Below, piece by piece: positions 54,987-63,924 of a stretch of DNA of 64,000 nt; within the stretch, counting starts at the first letter, position 1; each line of letters begins with the position of its first letter. The stretch is taken from positions 106,879 to 170,878 of the forward strand of contig CAKPRQ010000003.1 of assembly GCA_934182605.1 (NCBI GenBank). The letters run 5' to 3'. Source of the stretch: an uncultured Clostridia bacterium (GTDB lineage Bacteria; Bacillota; Clostridia; TANB77; CAG-508). The notes below the pieces were generated by a model that worked only from the letters and a program-made list of their open reading frames with translations, ran no database searches and had not been told where the DNA came from. The translations under genes were made by a program, and so were the position numbers.

Positions 54987-55844
54987 CTACCTTGTACTTA
55001 TATGTACATTTTCTATTTCTGTTTCTAATTCTCTTGTAACAATATTTTGAATTTGTGCAATTTCTTCTTTTTCTAATTCATCTGCTTTTACAATTACACT
55101 GATACTATCTAAATTTATAAATATAACAACTTCTTCAAAACCTTTATTTTTTATCAAATTTTCTGCTACCATTATTGAGTTTTTTTGATTATTTATTTTA
55201 GATATTTCTTGTGTTGCTATTGCTTTTTGTTCTGCACTTACACTTACATTATCTAATATTTTTTGGTAACTTTCTAACATTTGTGAATACATTTTATCCC
55301 TATCTAACCTCGAATTTATAAAATAATCTTCTTCTTTTATTTCTGCATTTGTATTTACTGTTATATTTTCCACATTGTTGTTCATTTCTTTATTATTTTG
55401 AACTAAATTTTCATTTTCTACTATATTATTATTTGTACTATTAACAGTATTTCCATCTACATTTAACTTATTATTTTCTTTAGCTTCTTCGATGTCATCT
55501 ACTATCTGCTGAGTACTCACAAAAGTAGCATCACCAATATCTGCTAATGCACTATTATCTAACGTCGTACTTACAAAATTAGTTTCCTCCATAGGATTGT
55601 ATGCCAAATAACCAACACCTACTAAACAAAGTGCTGATATAAACATTATTATTTGATTCTTTTTTATCACCTTCACAAAAAACCTCCCGCCTTTTTTATT
55701 TTTAGTATTAACATTTCTTTTTACCATTAGACTTGTATTTTCTTTAGAATCATCAGTTATAAATATTGTAGGTATAGTTTTTTTCATTCTTTTACCTTCA
55801 TTTTGTTTCTTTCTTAAACTATTTATTAATTCTCTTCTATTCAT
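54987..55844 (-). CDS. spoIIIAH: Stage III sporulation protein AH
   Basis: A 285-residue protein: cytoplasmic N terminus, one membrane helix (about 58-78), an Asn-rich linker and the YscJ/FliF-like ring domain (about 175-285: YFINSRLDRDKMYSQMLESY, FEEVVIFINLDSISVIVKAD, VTRELETEIENVHIS). It forms the mother-cell half of the engulfment channel and binds SpoIIQ. It is the last gene of the spoIIIA operon, 30 bp from spoIIIAG. Confidence 0.92.
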   Translation of the reverse strand: MNRRELINSLRKKQNEGKRMKKTIPTIFITDDSKENTSLMVKRNVNTKNKKGGRFFVKVIKKNQIIMFISALCLVGVGYLAYNPMEETNFVSTTLDNSALADIGDATFVSTQQIVDDIEEAKENNKLNVDGNTVNSTNNNIVENENLVQNNKEMNNNVENITVNTNAEIKEEDYFINSRLDRDKMYSQMLESYQKILDNVSVSAEQKAIATQEISKINNQKNSIMVAENLIKNKGFEEVVIFINLDSISVIVKADELEKEEIAQIQNIVTRELETEIENVHISTR

Positions 55845-55874
55845 ATAAAAATCCTTTCATAATAGATATTATTT

Positions 55875-56510
55875 TTAACTTTTTAACTGAAATACTTGTA
55901 TTTTATGAGTACTTAATCCAGTAACCGCTTCTACTGCTAGTATTATATTATTCTTAATACTAGCATCATTAGCTCCTTCTGCTAAAACAATCGCTCCTTC
56001 AACTTTAGGCATTGTTACTTTTTCAGTAATAGGAACTTTCACGCCATTATCTTCTGTATAAACAACTTCTTTACTACTATCTGTTTCTGCAATTGTTCGA
56101 ACACCACCTGTAGAATCAGTCTCCTCAGTAGTACTTTCATTTATATTTTCATTATATATAGGTTGAACTGTACTACTTTCTGTATATGTAATCATAACTT
56201 TAACTTTACCTGCTCCATTTATATTAGACAAAATATTTTCTAAATCATTCTTTAATATATATTCTTGTTTTTCGCTACTTGTTACACCTTGCTCAGTTGC
56301 CAACACAACTGTATTTTCATTCTGTGTAACAAATTGCTTTTCACTATTTATAATATTGCTATTCTTACTTTCATCAGGTTGCCAAATTAAATTAATTGCT
56401 ATTACTACTATTATCAGTAATATTAAAAAAAATACTAAATTTTCGATTTTTTTCTTTTGACTTGAATCCTTATTAAAACTATCTCTCAACTTTTTAAAAA
56501 ACTCTCCCAT
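55875..56510 (-). CDS. spoIIIAG: Stage III sporulation protein AG
   Basis: A 211-residue protein with one membrane helix (about 25-45) and a C-terminal ring-building domain (LENILSNINGAGKVKVMITY, EGAIVLAEGANDASIKNNII, AVEAVTGLSTHKIQVFQL). SpoIIIAG forms a large ring in the outer forespore membrane complex, as in type III secretion. Position and spacing in the operon support the call. Confidence 0.92.
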   Translation of the reverse strand: MGEFFKKLRDSFNKDSSQKKKIENLVFFLILLIIVVIAINLIWQPDESKNSNIINSEKQFVTQNENTVVLATEQGVTSSEKQEYILKNDLENILSNINGAGKVKVMITYTESSTVQPIYNENINESTTEETDSTGGVRTIAETDSSKEVVYTEDNGVKVPITEKVTMPKVEGAIVLAEGANDASIKNNIILAVEAVTGLSTHKIQVFQLKS

Positions 56511-56565
56511 AATAATCTAAATCCTTTCAAATTAAAAATTTTATAAACTTATAAATACTTATATA

Positions 56566-57150
56566 TTAACTTATATAAATATCTCTTGAGGATATTCTAT
56601 AATTTTTATTCAAAAATTCTTTTATTATAGCTTTATCATTTTCGTTTAAATTCTTTTCACTATTTTCTTCTGAACTAATTGAATTTGAAACATCTATTTC
56701 TACATTTTCTACTTTTATTTCTGGAACTAATTCTATATTTTCAACATCTAAATATATTTTTCTAATATCTCCATAATTCTTATTTTCATCTATCTCAAGT
56801 TCTATAGAGTTTACAACATAATTTAAATTTTCTATTCCTGTTCTTATATTTCTAGTTAAATTATCTCTATAAACTTTTATAATATTTTGCTCTGTTACTA
56901 TGCTAGCTGTTTCTTGAACTTCTATTACATTTTCTGTCACTAACATATTTGTATATTTATCGATATCTAAATCCACATTACCATTAAACTTAACAACTAT
57001 AGGAGAAATTATTGTAAATAATATAAACACTCCTGAAACCATCTTTATATATTTTTTATTTTTATTTTCTGGTAATACAAGCTCTATAATAGTTGCAATT
57101 ATAACCGCAACTATTAAACCACTTGCCCAACTATATATAAATTGTTGCAT
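56566..57150 (-). CDS. spoIIIAF: Stage III sporulation protein AF
   Basis: A 194-residue protein with two N-terminal membrane helices (about 8-26 and 37-55) and a C-terminal soluble domain ending NYRISSRDIYIS, the usual SpoIIIAF layout. The opening QQFIYSWASGLIVAVIIATI is typical. It lies 12 bp downstream of the corrected end of spoIIIAE. Confidence 0.88.
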   Translation of the reverse strand: MQQFIYSWASGLIVAVIIATIIELVLPENKNKKYIKMVSGVFILFTIISPIVVKFNGNVDLDIDKYTNMLVTENVIEVQETASIVTEQNIIKVYRDNLTRNIRTGIENLNYVVNSIELEIDENKNYGDIRKIYLDVENIELVPEIKVENVEIDVSNSISSEENSEKNLNENDKAIIKEFLNKNYRISSRDIYIS

Positions 57151-57162
57151 ATGTATCCTCCT

Positions 57163-58384
57163 TTATCTATACATCATTCCACTATTTGAAATTCTAATTA
57201 CTATTGCAACACCTATTAAAAACATTGCAGTTATAATAAACAGGATTCCTAATAAAATTTTAAAAGTATCTCCAACTTGTTCTAATAATTTTACTATCTT
57301 TTTATCAGCTACAGGCTCTGCTAAGGCTGTTGCAATACTATATGTAATTGTTATTAAGCTAAGCTTTATAAGCGGTACTATTGCTATACTTATAATTACT
57401 AAAATACCAACTATACCTACCGCATTTTTTAAAACAACTGCACTTCCTAAAACAGTATCTATAGAATCTCCTAAAGCTTTTCCGTACTACAGGTACTAAA
57501 CTAGAAACTGCAGCCTTAGCTGTTTTGGCTGTTATTCCATCTATACTGCTACTTAAAGTTCCTTCTAATGATAAAACACCTACAAATACGGTTAAAACTA
57601 TTCCTAGTATCCAAACTACAGATGACTTAAAAAATTTAGATATCTTACCTATCTCTATTTTTTCTGAAATATTTGATACTATAGATAATACTGTACCTAC
57701 TAGAATTAAAGGTATTATTACTATAGAAATCAAATTACCTATAAAAGCTATAAAGAATAATATTATAGGTTGTATTAATCCAGCAGATACTATACTACCT
57801 GTACTTATCATTAATGTAATAAGAAGTGGAACAAGAGTATATAGAAATCCTATTAAACTATCTATGGTTGTAGTTATTAATGATAATATTTCTGAAAAAT
57901 TTGATAGTATTATAGTTACTATTAAAATATATTGTACGAAATATGCTACTTTGGCTGCACTATTATTTTCTAAATTTTCAGCAATAGTTTTTACAATACT
58001 TACTATAACAATTACAGCTAAAATCATTGCTAATAATTTTGTAGTTAAAAATATTTCTTCCCCTAACAAATTTAAAATTTTATTGAAAATTCCCTGATTA
58101 TCAACTTTACCAGTTATAGCAGAAGTCAATATTTCTGATGTATCTATATCAGGAAAAGTACTTTTAGTATATTTCTCTGCCTCTTTTATAAATGTAGAAA
58201 TATTAAGTGTAGATTTTTGTTCAGTTATTATTTCATCTAAAACTTCTTCCCTTATCTCTTCCGTTGCTTCTTCTGAATTTATGTCTGATGCATATGTAAT
58301 TATAGGAGTAAATACATGTTGAGCTAAAAAAACTATAACATATATAAGCAAAAATTTCTTTAACAGTTTTTTCATATAACTCAT
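57163..58384 (-). CDS. spoIIIAE: Stage III sporulation protein AE, joined across a CGG +1 site
   Basis: A polytopic protein with a signal-like first helix and about seven membrane segments. The zero frame runs well to SSLVPVV, then CGG, and ends at 57359 with non-family sequence. Skipping the C at 57484 gives GKALGDSIDTVLGSAVVLKN, AVGIVGILVIISIAIVPLIK and continues to a stop at 57163-57165, restoring the conserved C terminus; joined length is about 406 residues, the family norm. Only then does spoIIIAE end just before spoIIIAF, as in other operons. Confidence 0.88.
57482..57484 (-). other. CGG +1 frameshift site in spoIIIAE
   Basis: CCT GTA GTA (C) GGA AAA GCT on the minus strand; the restored Gly belongs to the conserved VPVVGKALGD segment. 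Confidence 0.8.
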
Positions 58385-58416
58385 TCCTTATATCAATTCT
58401 ATTTGGTACCCCAATA

Positions 58417-58809
58417 TTAAGTCATTACTTTTAATATCATTTCTAGTAAGCTAGCTATAATTGGTATTGAAATTGCAACCATTATTATTTTTGCACCAAA
58501 ATCTATTTTAGAGGCAATTGCTGCTTCACCTGCATCTTTACATACACTTATTGCAAATTCACTTAATATAGCTATTCCTGTTATTTTTAACAATATTATT
58601 ATAAAATCTTGATTAATATTTGCTTTATTAGAAAGATTCATTAATAAATCTATTATTCCAGACAATTTGTCCATTACCAAGAAAAATATAATAAGACCTG
58701 CAGCTATTGATATGTACAATGCAAATTCTGGTTTATATTGCTTAATTACTATTACTAAAATTAAAGCAATAAGCCCTATTCCTATAATCTTTATAATTTC
58801 CATATGCAC
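58417..58809 (-). CDS. spoIIIAD: Stage III sporulation protein AD
   Basis: A 130-residue membrane protein with four helices (IIGIGLIALILVIVIKQYKP; IKITGIAILSEFAISVCKDA-like region; ASKIDFGAKIIMVAISIPII). Length and the CKDAGEAAIASKIDFGAK signature match SpoIIIAD. It lies 32 bp upstream of spoIIIAE. A Met at codon 3 is an alternative start. Confidence 0.93.
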   Translation of the reverse strand: MHMEIIKIIGIGLIALILVIVIKQYKPEFALYISIAAGLIIFFLVMDKLSGIIDLLMNLSNKANINQDFIIILLKITGIAILSEFAISVCKDAGEAAIASKIDFGAKIIMVAISIPIIASLLEMILKVMT

Positions 58810-58883
58810 TCCTTGTATAATAAAAGTATATAATTTTTGAAAATTCTTAATATTTTTACTAAGTTATAACAATTTTAATCCTT

Positions 58884-59078
58884 CTATAAATTAAATATAG
58901 TTCTCACTGTTGTAAATAATGTACTTATTTCTTTTATTACTATCGTTAATACTATAATAAGACCAGCTAATGTTGTCATCATTGCTTGATCTTCTCTACC
59001 TGCTCGTACCAAAACTTGATGCAAAACTGCTACTAATATTCCTATAGCCGCTATTTTAAATAATAAATTTATATCCAT
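58884..59078 (-). CDS. spoIIIAC: Stage III sporulation protein AC
   Basis: A 64-residue protein with two membrane helices, the full family length: FKIAAIGILVAVLHQVLVRA, GREDQAMMTTLAGLIIVL. It is a small inner component of the SpoIIIA export complex. It lies 19 bp after spoIIIAB. Confidence 0.95.
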   Translation of the reverse strand: MDINLLFKIAAIGILVAVLHQVLVRAGREDQAMMTTLAGLIIVLTIVIKEISTLFTTVRTIFNL

Positions 59079-59097
59079 AACTTTTTTACAACCTTTC

Positions 59098-59607
59098 TTA
59101 TATTAAAATAATTACTAAAGTACACCCAACAATGCCACCTAAAGTTTTATACAACTTTTCATTTTTTATTCTTTCTTTTTCAGCCTTTTCTATTTGCATG
59201 TCCAAAAATTGCTCAGTAAGTTCTATCTCACTTATTTGTCCATCTTTATTAGTCTTTCCTAATAATTTACCTAAACCGTTTAAAATTTTCTTATCCTCTT
59301 TAGAAATATTTAATAAATTATATTCATCTATAGTACTTTCCCATGCTTTACCTGCTGGAATTTTTTTCATTTTATCTCTTGATATTCTAAAAATATCACC
59401 TATTGTACTATCAAACTTTTTTGATATTTCTAAAAAAATTTCTGGTATAGGTTCATATGTATATTTTATTTTAGCTTTTAATAGATTTAATGCACTTTTA
59501 AAATCTTTTAATTCAATTACTCTTTCTCGATATTTAGTAGAAATTGCATTTCCTATTAATAGTGAAATTAAAAAGATTAAAAACATAAATATGTATTTTA
59601 TAAACAT
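59098..59607 (-). CDS. spoIIIAB: Stage III sporulation protein AB
   Basis: A 169-residue protein with an N-terminal membrane helix, a GspF-like helical domain (LLKAKIKYTYEPIPEIFLEI, GLGKLLGKTNKDGQISEIEL) and a C-terminal helix (GGIVGCTLVIILI). Length and position between spoIIIAA and spoIIIAC fit SpoIIIAB. Confidence 0.92.
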   Translation of the reverse strand: MFIKYIFMFLIFLISLLIGNAISTKYRERVIELKDFKSALNLLKAKIKYTYEPIPEIFLEISKKFDSTIGDIFRISRDKMKKIPAGKAWESTIDEYNLLNISKEDKKILNGLGKLLGKTNKDGQISEIELTEQFLDMQIEKAEKERIKNEKLYKTLGGIVGCTLVIILI

Positions 59608-59691
59608 GATTTTTTCTCCTATAATTTATATTATAATTTAAATTTATATATTATTTACCGTCATTTACTATTAATCGTAACAATTTTTTTA

Positions 59692-60603
59692 TTAAACACA
59701 ATATTTTTCATATTTTAAAGTTTTCGTATTTAAATAACACGCATTTTTAATTCTCTTATTTTCTAAAAAAATAATTCTTTGAATAATATTCAATTTTATT
59801 AAACTATTCAATGTTGGATTTAATAATAAGTCATTAAAACTACTCCCATGTGCTGTAAAAATTCCACTTACTCCTGAACACACTGCATAATTTATAGTTT
59901 CAGTTTCATCAGCTCCACCAATTTCATCTGCCACTATAACTTGTGGTGCCATAGACCTTATTAATAATCTCATTCCCAAAACCTTAGGAACATTATCTAT
60001 AACATCCGTTCTAATACCAATATCATTCTGTGCCACACCTTTATACATTGCAGCAATTTCTCCTCTCTCATCTACTAATCCGACATTCAAACCTCTAAAA
60101 CCATTAAAACCACTACTTATGTTTCTTACTAAATCTCTTAAAATAGTAGTCTTACCTCCACCTGGAGGAGATACTATTAAAGTATTTTTTACAGTATTAT
60201 TTTCATAATCTATAACATAATTTAAAAGAGGTCTACTGCAATCTATAACTTGTCTCGCAATTCTAAAGTTAAGACTAGAAATATAATTTATATTAATAAT
60301 CCTTCCCTCTTCCATAACAGCATTACCAGTTATACCTACTCTATGTCCACCAGTTACAGTAATAAAACCACCACATATTTGATTTTGATATGTATATACA
60401 GAATTTTCGCATATTCTTTCTAAAGAAGTTAAAACATCTTCTGTATTTACTATGTAATCTAAAACAATTTCTTCTAACGATGTACGTATTATTAATGGCT
60501 TATCAGCTCTAATTCGTATTTCTTCTATATTATCAAAAGAAATAAGTGAAGATTCTATTGCTTCTACTATAAAATTCGATAAAAAAATATTTATACTTTC
60601 CAT
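59692..60603 (-). CDS. spoIIIAA: Stage III sporulation protein AA, ATPase
   Basis: A 303-residue secretion-type ATPase with Walker A (SPPGGGKTTILRDLVR), the VGLVDERGEIAAMYKG segment and Walker B (QVIVADEIGGADE), plus an AHGSSFNDLL His-box. It powers the SpoIIIA-SpoIIQ channel that keeps sigma G active. It is the first gene of the operon; a terminator at 60634-60663 isolates it from prmC, so a mother-cell sigma E promoter should lie in the short upstream region, though I cannot mark it confidently. Confidence 0.95.
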   Translation of the reverse strand: MESINIFLSNFIVEAIESSLISFDNIEEIRIRADKPLIIRTSLEEIVLDYIVNTEDVLTSLERICENSVYTYQNQICGGFITVTGGHRVGITGNAVMEEGRIININYISSLNFRIARQVIDCSRPLLNYVIDYENNTVKNTLIVSPPGGGKTTILRDLVRNISSGFNGFRGLNVGLVDERGEIAAMYKGVAQNDIGIRTDVIDNVPKVLGMRLLIRSMAPQVIVADEIGGADETETINYAVCSGVSGIFTAHGSSFNDLLLNPTLNSLIKLNIIQRIIFLENKRIKNACYLNTKTLKYEKYCV

Positions 60604-60633
60604 ATAATATATATATTCATGAAAAATAAAAAT

Positions 60634-60663
60634 AGAACTAAAATTAAAAAAAATTTTAGTTCT
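60634..60663. terminator. Terminator between prmC and spoIIIAA
   Basis: AGAACTAAAATT pairs with AATTTTAGTTCT around an A loop, with T-rich flank. It ends prmC transcription just before spoIIIAA. Confidence 0.85.
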
Positions 60664-60714
60664 TTTATTAAATTTAACTTACTTTATTTAAAAATTGATA
60701 TATTAACTAAATTA

Positions 60715-61557
60715 TTATTTTAATATAACTACTCTATCCAAACCATTTAAATCTTTAATACAATTTATACTATCAAACTTTTTACTAAAAATTTGGCTAA
60801 CACTATTTTTTTGATTATACCCTATTTCTAAGAAAATTTCACCACCTTTTTCTAAAAATTTCTCTGTATTCTTTTCAATGATCTTATAAAATTCTAAGCC
60901 GTCAATACCACCATCTAATGCCATTTTAGGCTCGTTTTGAACATCTTTTGATAATGTGTTTATCACTTCTCGTTCTATATATGGTGGATTTGAAACTATT
61001 ATATTATACTTATTTTTTAAATTTTCAAACATATCAGATTTCATAAAATTTATTTTTTCATAAACATTGTGTATTTTTGCGTTTTTTATAGCAACATTTA
61101 AAGCCTCTTCACTTTTATCTACAGCTGTTATATTCACATTTTCACAATATTTTGCTAAAATTATTGCAATTATTCCACTTCCTGTACACATATCGAGAAT
61201 TTTAATATTATTCTCTACATTTTTTATATTCTTAATATGTTTTATAACTTCTTCAACCAAAATCTCTGTATCGCTTCTAGGTATTAAAACATCATTATTT
61301 ACATAAAAATTTAAACCATAAAATTCTTGAGAATTTGTTAAATATTGTAATGGAACATTATTACACAATTCATTTATTTTTTCAAAAAAACTTTCTTCTA
61401 CTTGTTTATCTAATTTTTCCTTTTCATTAATGAATAAATATTCTTTTGGCTTTGAAAGTAAATTTGCTAATATTATTTTCGCTTTTAACATACTTTCTTC
61501 GATATTATTTTCCTCTAATAATTCAATTGATTTTTTTAAAGCTTCTTTAATTACCAT
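60715..61557 (-). CDS. prmC: Peptide chain release factor N5-glutamine methyltransferase
   Basis: A 280-residue SAM-dependent methyltransferase. Motifs: LIPRSDTEILVEEV, the SAM loop ILDMCTGSGIIAIILAKY, and the active-site NPPY in IIVSNPPYIERE. It methylates the GGQ glutamine of release factors 1 and 2. Normally next to prfA, which is not in this window. Two palindromic repeats lie directly upstream. Confidence 0.95.
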   Translation of the reverse strand: MVIKEALKKSIELLEENNIEESMLKAKIILANLLSKPKEYLFINEKEKLDKQVEESFFEKINELCNNVPLQYLTNSQEFYGLNFYVNNDVLIPRSDTEILVEEVIKHIKNIKNVENNIKILDMCTGSGIIAIILAKYCENVNITAVDKSEEALNVAIKNAKIHNVYEKINFMKSDMFENLKNKYNIIVSNPPYIEREVINTLSKDVQNEPKMALDGGIDGLEFYKIIEKNTEKFLEKGGEIFLEIGYNQKNSVSQIFSKKFDSINCIKDLNGLDRVVILK

Positions 61558-61587
61558 ATAATAACTTCCTTATCATAACATATTATA

Positions 61588-61735
61588 GTTACACTTCACA
61601 GCTCTTCTATAAAAGAGCTTTAAGTACCTATATATTAATATTTTGCAATCAAAGACCTGGAGTGTTACACCACAGCCATGTTTTAAATAAAAATATCAAT
61701 ATATAAGTACTAGTAAAATTTATTCTATCTGTAAC
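61588..61735. repeat. Palindromic MITE-like element, copy F (diverged arms)
   Basis: 148 bp from GTTAC to GTAAC. The arms differ from other copies (AGTACCTATATATTAATATTT and its near complement), yet the central loop is kept (TCAAAGACCTGGAGTGTTACACC). The changes on both arms preserve pairing, so the hairpin itself seems to be conserved. Confidence 0.75.
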
Positions 61736-61751
61736 TTATAACTCATTATAA

Positions 61752-61891
61752 GTTACAATTCAGTAAGAATTTCACTAAAGCTTGGTATATAGCTATTTTT
61801 AGTCAAAACATAGCTAGGGTTAACAATCAGGGTCTTGACTTACAAATAGCTATATACCAAGCTTTTTAAAGATTAAGACCTGATTGGTTAC
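61752..61891. repeat. Palindromic MITE-like element, copy G
   Basis: 140 bp, left end GTTACAATTCAGTAAG, right end CTGATTGGTTAC (altered). Loop in inverted orientation (GGGTTAACAATCAGGGTCTT). It is flanked by CATTATAA (61744-61751) and TATTATAA (61892-61899), an 8-bp duplication with one mismatch. It lies 17 bp from copy F. Confidence 0.8.
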
Positions 61892-61929
61892 TATTATAAC
61901 AAAAATTTATAAAAATTTCAATAAAAGTA

Positions 61930-61958
61930 TTGACAAATTAAAAATAATCTTGTATAAT
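61930..61958 (+). promoter_or_regulatory. Sigma-A promoter of tRNA-Gly
   Basis: TTGACA, a 17-bp spacer and TATAAT, 20 bp before the tRNA. Confidence 0.9.
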
Positions 61959-61978
61959 AATAAATGTCGATACGAACT

Positions 61979-62052
<74 letters not shown>

Positions 62053-62062
62053 ATTAAGAAAG

Positions 62063-62096
62063 CTTACGAACCATAAAAAGTTCGTAAGTTTTTTTA
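62063..62096 (+). terminator. Terminator of tRNA-Gly
   Basis: CTTACGAAC pairs with GTTCGTAAG across an 8-nt loop, followed by seven Ts. Confidence 0.92.
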
Positions 62097-62316
62097 TTAC
62101 ACTTATTATAAAATAAAAAATTAATTAACATACACAAATAATATTCTATTTAACATTTTTTCACATAATTTTCATATTTTTTTATGCTAATTTTAAATTA
62201 TAATATAAATAAGTTAAAATATTACTATTAAGATATAATATATAAATAATTTTAAAACATTATCTATATGAATTATAACTTAAAAATCGATTATAATATT
62301 AAAGGAGTGATTATTA

Positions 62317-63528
62317 ATGGAAGACAAAAAAGATAATTCTTATAAAACAATTCAAACAATTAGTGAAAAAAAAGAAAGGAAATCTAGTAAAGTTATAGTG
62401 CCATTAGTATCTGGAGTAATTGGTGCAGGTTTAACTTTAGGTGTATGCTTTAGTGTACCACAAGTTAGAAATACATTATTAAACACTGAAGAGACTTCAC
62501 AAAATAGTATTTTACCTATTATAAGTTCTTCAGATTCTAATTATGAAACAACAACAGTTTCATATGTAGATATAGGCCCTAGCGTAGCTGAAAAAGTTTT
62601 ACCATCAGTTGTAGGAATCGAGGTACAATATACAGTTAACTCTATATTCGGTGGGAGCGGTAATGCCACAGCTTCAGGCTCAGGAATTATAATTTCTTCT
62701 GATGGATATATATTAACAAACAACCACGTTGTTTCTAATACTGATTCATCTAGTTCAAGTTCTTTCTATCAAGTATCAGAAGCAAATTCCGTAAAAGTAC
62801 ACTTATATGGAGATAGCCAAACTGCATATGATGCTAAAATTATTGGTACAGATGCTGAAACAGATTTAGCTGTTATAAAAATAGATAAAACTGATTTACC
62901 GGTAGCAGAATTAGGAAACTCTGACGAATTAAAAATCGGTGAATGGGCTATGGCTGTTGGGAATCCTTTAGGATTGAGTAGTAGTATTTCTATAGGTGCT
63001 GTAAGTGCAGTAAATAGAAAAGTTGAGGATTCCGATGGGATTGAATATACTTTAATCCAAACAGATGCTGCAATAAATCAAGGCAATAGTGGTGGTGCAT
63101 TAGTTAATAGTAATGGCCAAGTAATAGGTATTAATTTTATGAAAATTTCTTCAGTTGGAGTTGAAGGTATTTCTTTTGCAATTCCTATAAGTCAAGCTAT
63201 TGATGTTTCTAACGAATTAATACAATATAATAAAGTTAGAAGACCTTATTTAGGTATTACTGGTTCAACTGTTACAGAACAAATATCTAAAATGTATAAT
63301 TTAGCTATAGGTGTTTATGTTCAATCTGTTGATACATTTTCAAAAGCTGCTACGAGTGGTTTAAAATCAGGAGATGTTATTATTAAAATTGATAATACTG
63401 ATATAAAAACAATGGATGAACTTACAAATTATATAAAATCAAAAAATATTGGTGACACAGTTAATTTAAAAGTTAATCGTAATGGTGAAGAATTAGATAT
63501 TTCTTGTGAATTGATTGAAGAACCTTAA
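62317..63528 (+). CDS. htrA: HtrA/DegP-type membrane serine protease with PDZ domain
   Basis: A 403-residue protein: cytoplasmic N terminus, one membrane helix (about 27-47), a trypsin-like domain (about 85-285) and a PDZ domain (about 300-395: GVYVQSVDTFSKAATSGLKS). The triad is visible: His in LTNNHVVS, Asp in DAETDLAVIKI and Ser in INQGNSGGALV. It degrades misfolded proteins outside the membrane. AAAGGAG lies 8 nt before the ATG. It stands alone with a strong terminator. Confidence 0.96.
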   Translation: MEDKKDNSYKTIQTISEKKERKSSKVIVPLVSGVIGAGLTLGVCFSVPQVRNTLLNTEETSQNSILPIISSSDSNYETTTVSYVDIGPSVAEKVLPSVVGIEVQYTVNSIFGGSGNATASGSGIIISSDGYILTNNHVVSNTDSSSSSSFYQVSEANSVKVHLYGDSQTAYDAKIIGTDAETDLAVIKIDKTDLPVAELGNSDELKIGEWAMAVGNPLGLSSSISIGAVSAVNRKVEDSDGIEYTLIQTDAAINQGNSGGALVNSNGQVIGINFMKISSVGVEGISFAIPISQAIDVSNELIQYNKVRRPYLGITGSTVTEQISKMYNLAIGVYVQSVDTFSKAATSGLKSGDVIIKIDNTDIKTMDELTNYIKSKNIGDTVNLKVNRNGEELDISCELIEEP

Positions 63529-63552
63529 TTAAATTAATACTAATATACAAAA

Positions 63553-63612
63553 TAAAGAAGCAAAAAACCTTGAGTAATAAATTAATATTACCCAAGGTTT
63601 TTTGCTTCTTTA
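63553..63612. terminator. Bidirectional terminator after htrA
   Basis: A long stem of AAAGAAGCAAAAAACCTTG with its complement CAAGGTTTTTTGCTTCTTT around a small AT-rich top. Confidence 0.92.
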
Positions 63613-63795
63613 TTTTATAATCCTATATTATCTAATAATTATTATCATAAATCTTATATTTAGTCTGAAGGTTACAGTTAAAAGCCTTCATATATATATT
63701 ATATGATATAATATTCAATCTTATTTTTTTCTTTTCCCGATATAGGTTTTGTAATAATAGCTAAAGCATTAAAATTGCATTATTTTACAAAAAAA

Positions 63796-63832
63796 ATCGT
63801 GTAAATATTGATTTCTCAATACTTACACGATT
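63796..63832 (-). terminator. Terminator of the 5S rRNA/tRNA-Asn transcript
   Basis: AATCGTGTAAGTATTGA pairs with TCAATATTTACACGATT (minus strand) around a 4-nt loop, followed by eight Ts. The stretch 63613-63795 before it holds nothing I can support. Confidence 0.9.
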
Positions 63833-63840
63833 ATTATTCT

Positions 63841-63916
63841 TGGCTCCTCTTGTTGGACTCGAACCAACGACCTATCGGTTAACAGCCGAGCGCTCTACCA
63901 ACTGAGCTAAAGAGGA
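63841..63916 (-). tRNA. tRNA-Asn (anticodon GUU)
   Basis: A 76-nt cloverleaf with acceptor TCCTCTT/AAGAGGA, D arm AGCTCAGTTGGTAGAGC, anticodon loop CTGTTAA giving GUU, T arm GTTGG-TTCGAGT-CCAAC and encoded CCA. It lies 8 bp downstream of the 5S rRNA end, so it is part of the rRNA operon that enters from the right. Confidence 0.97.
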
Positions 63917-63924
63917 ATATAAAT

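Noticed and set aside
1269..61891. Palindromic repeats as a riboswitch or integron attC sites
   Set aside because: They occur on both strands, at gene 3' ends and between unrelated genes, and several have 8-bp target duplications, which fits transposition better. No integrase or cassette array is present.
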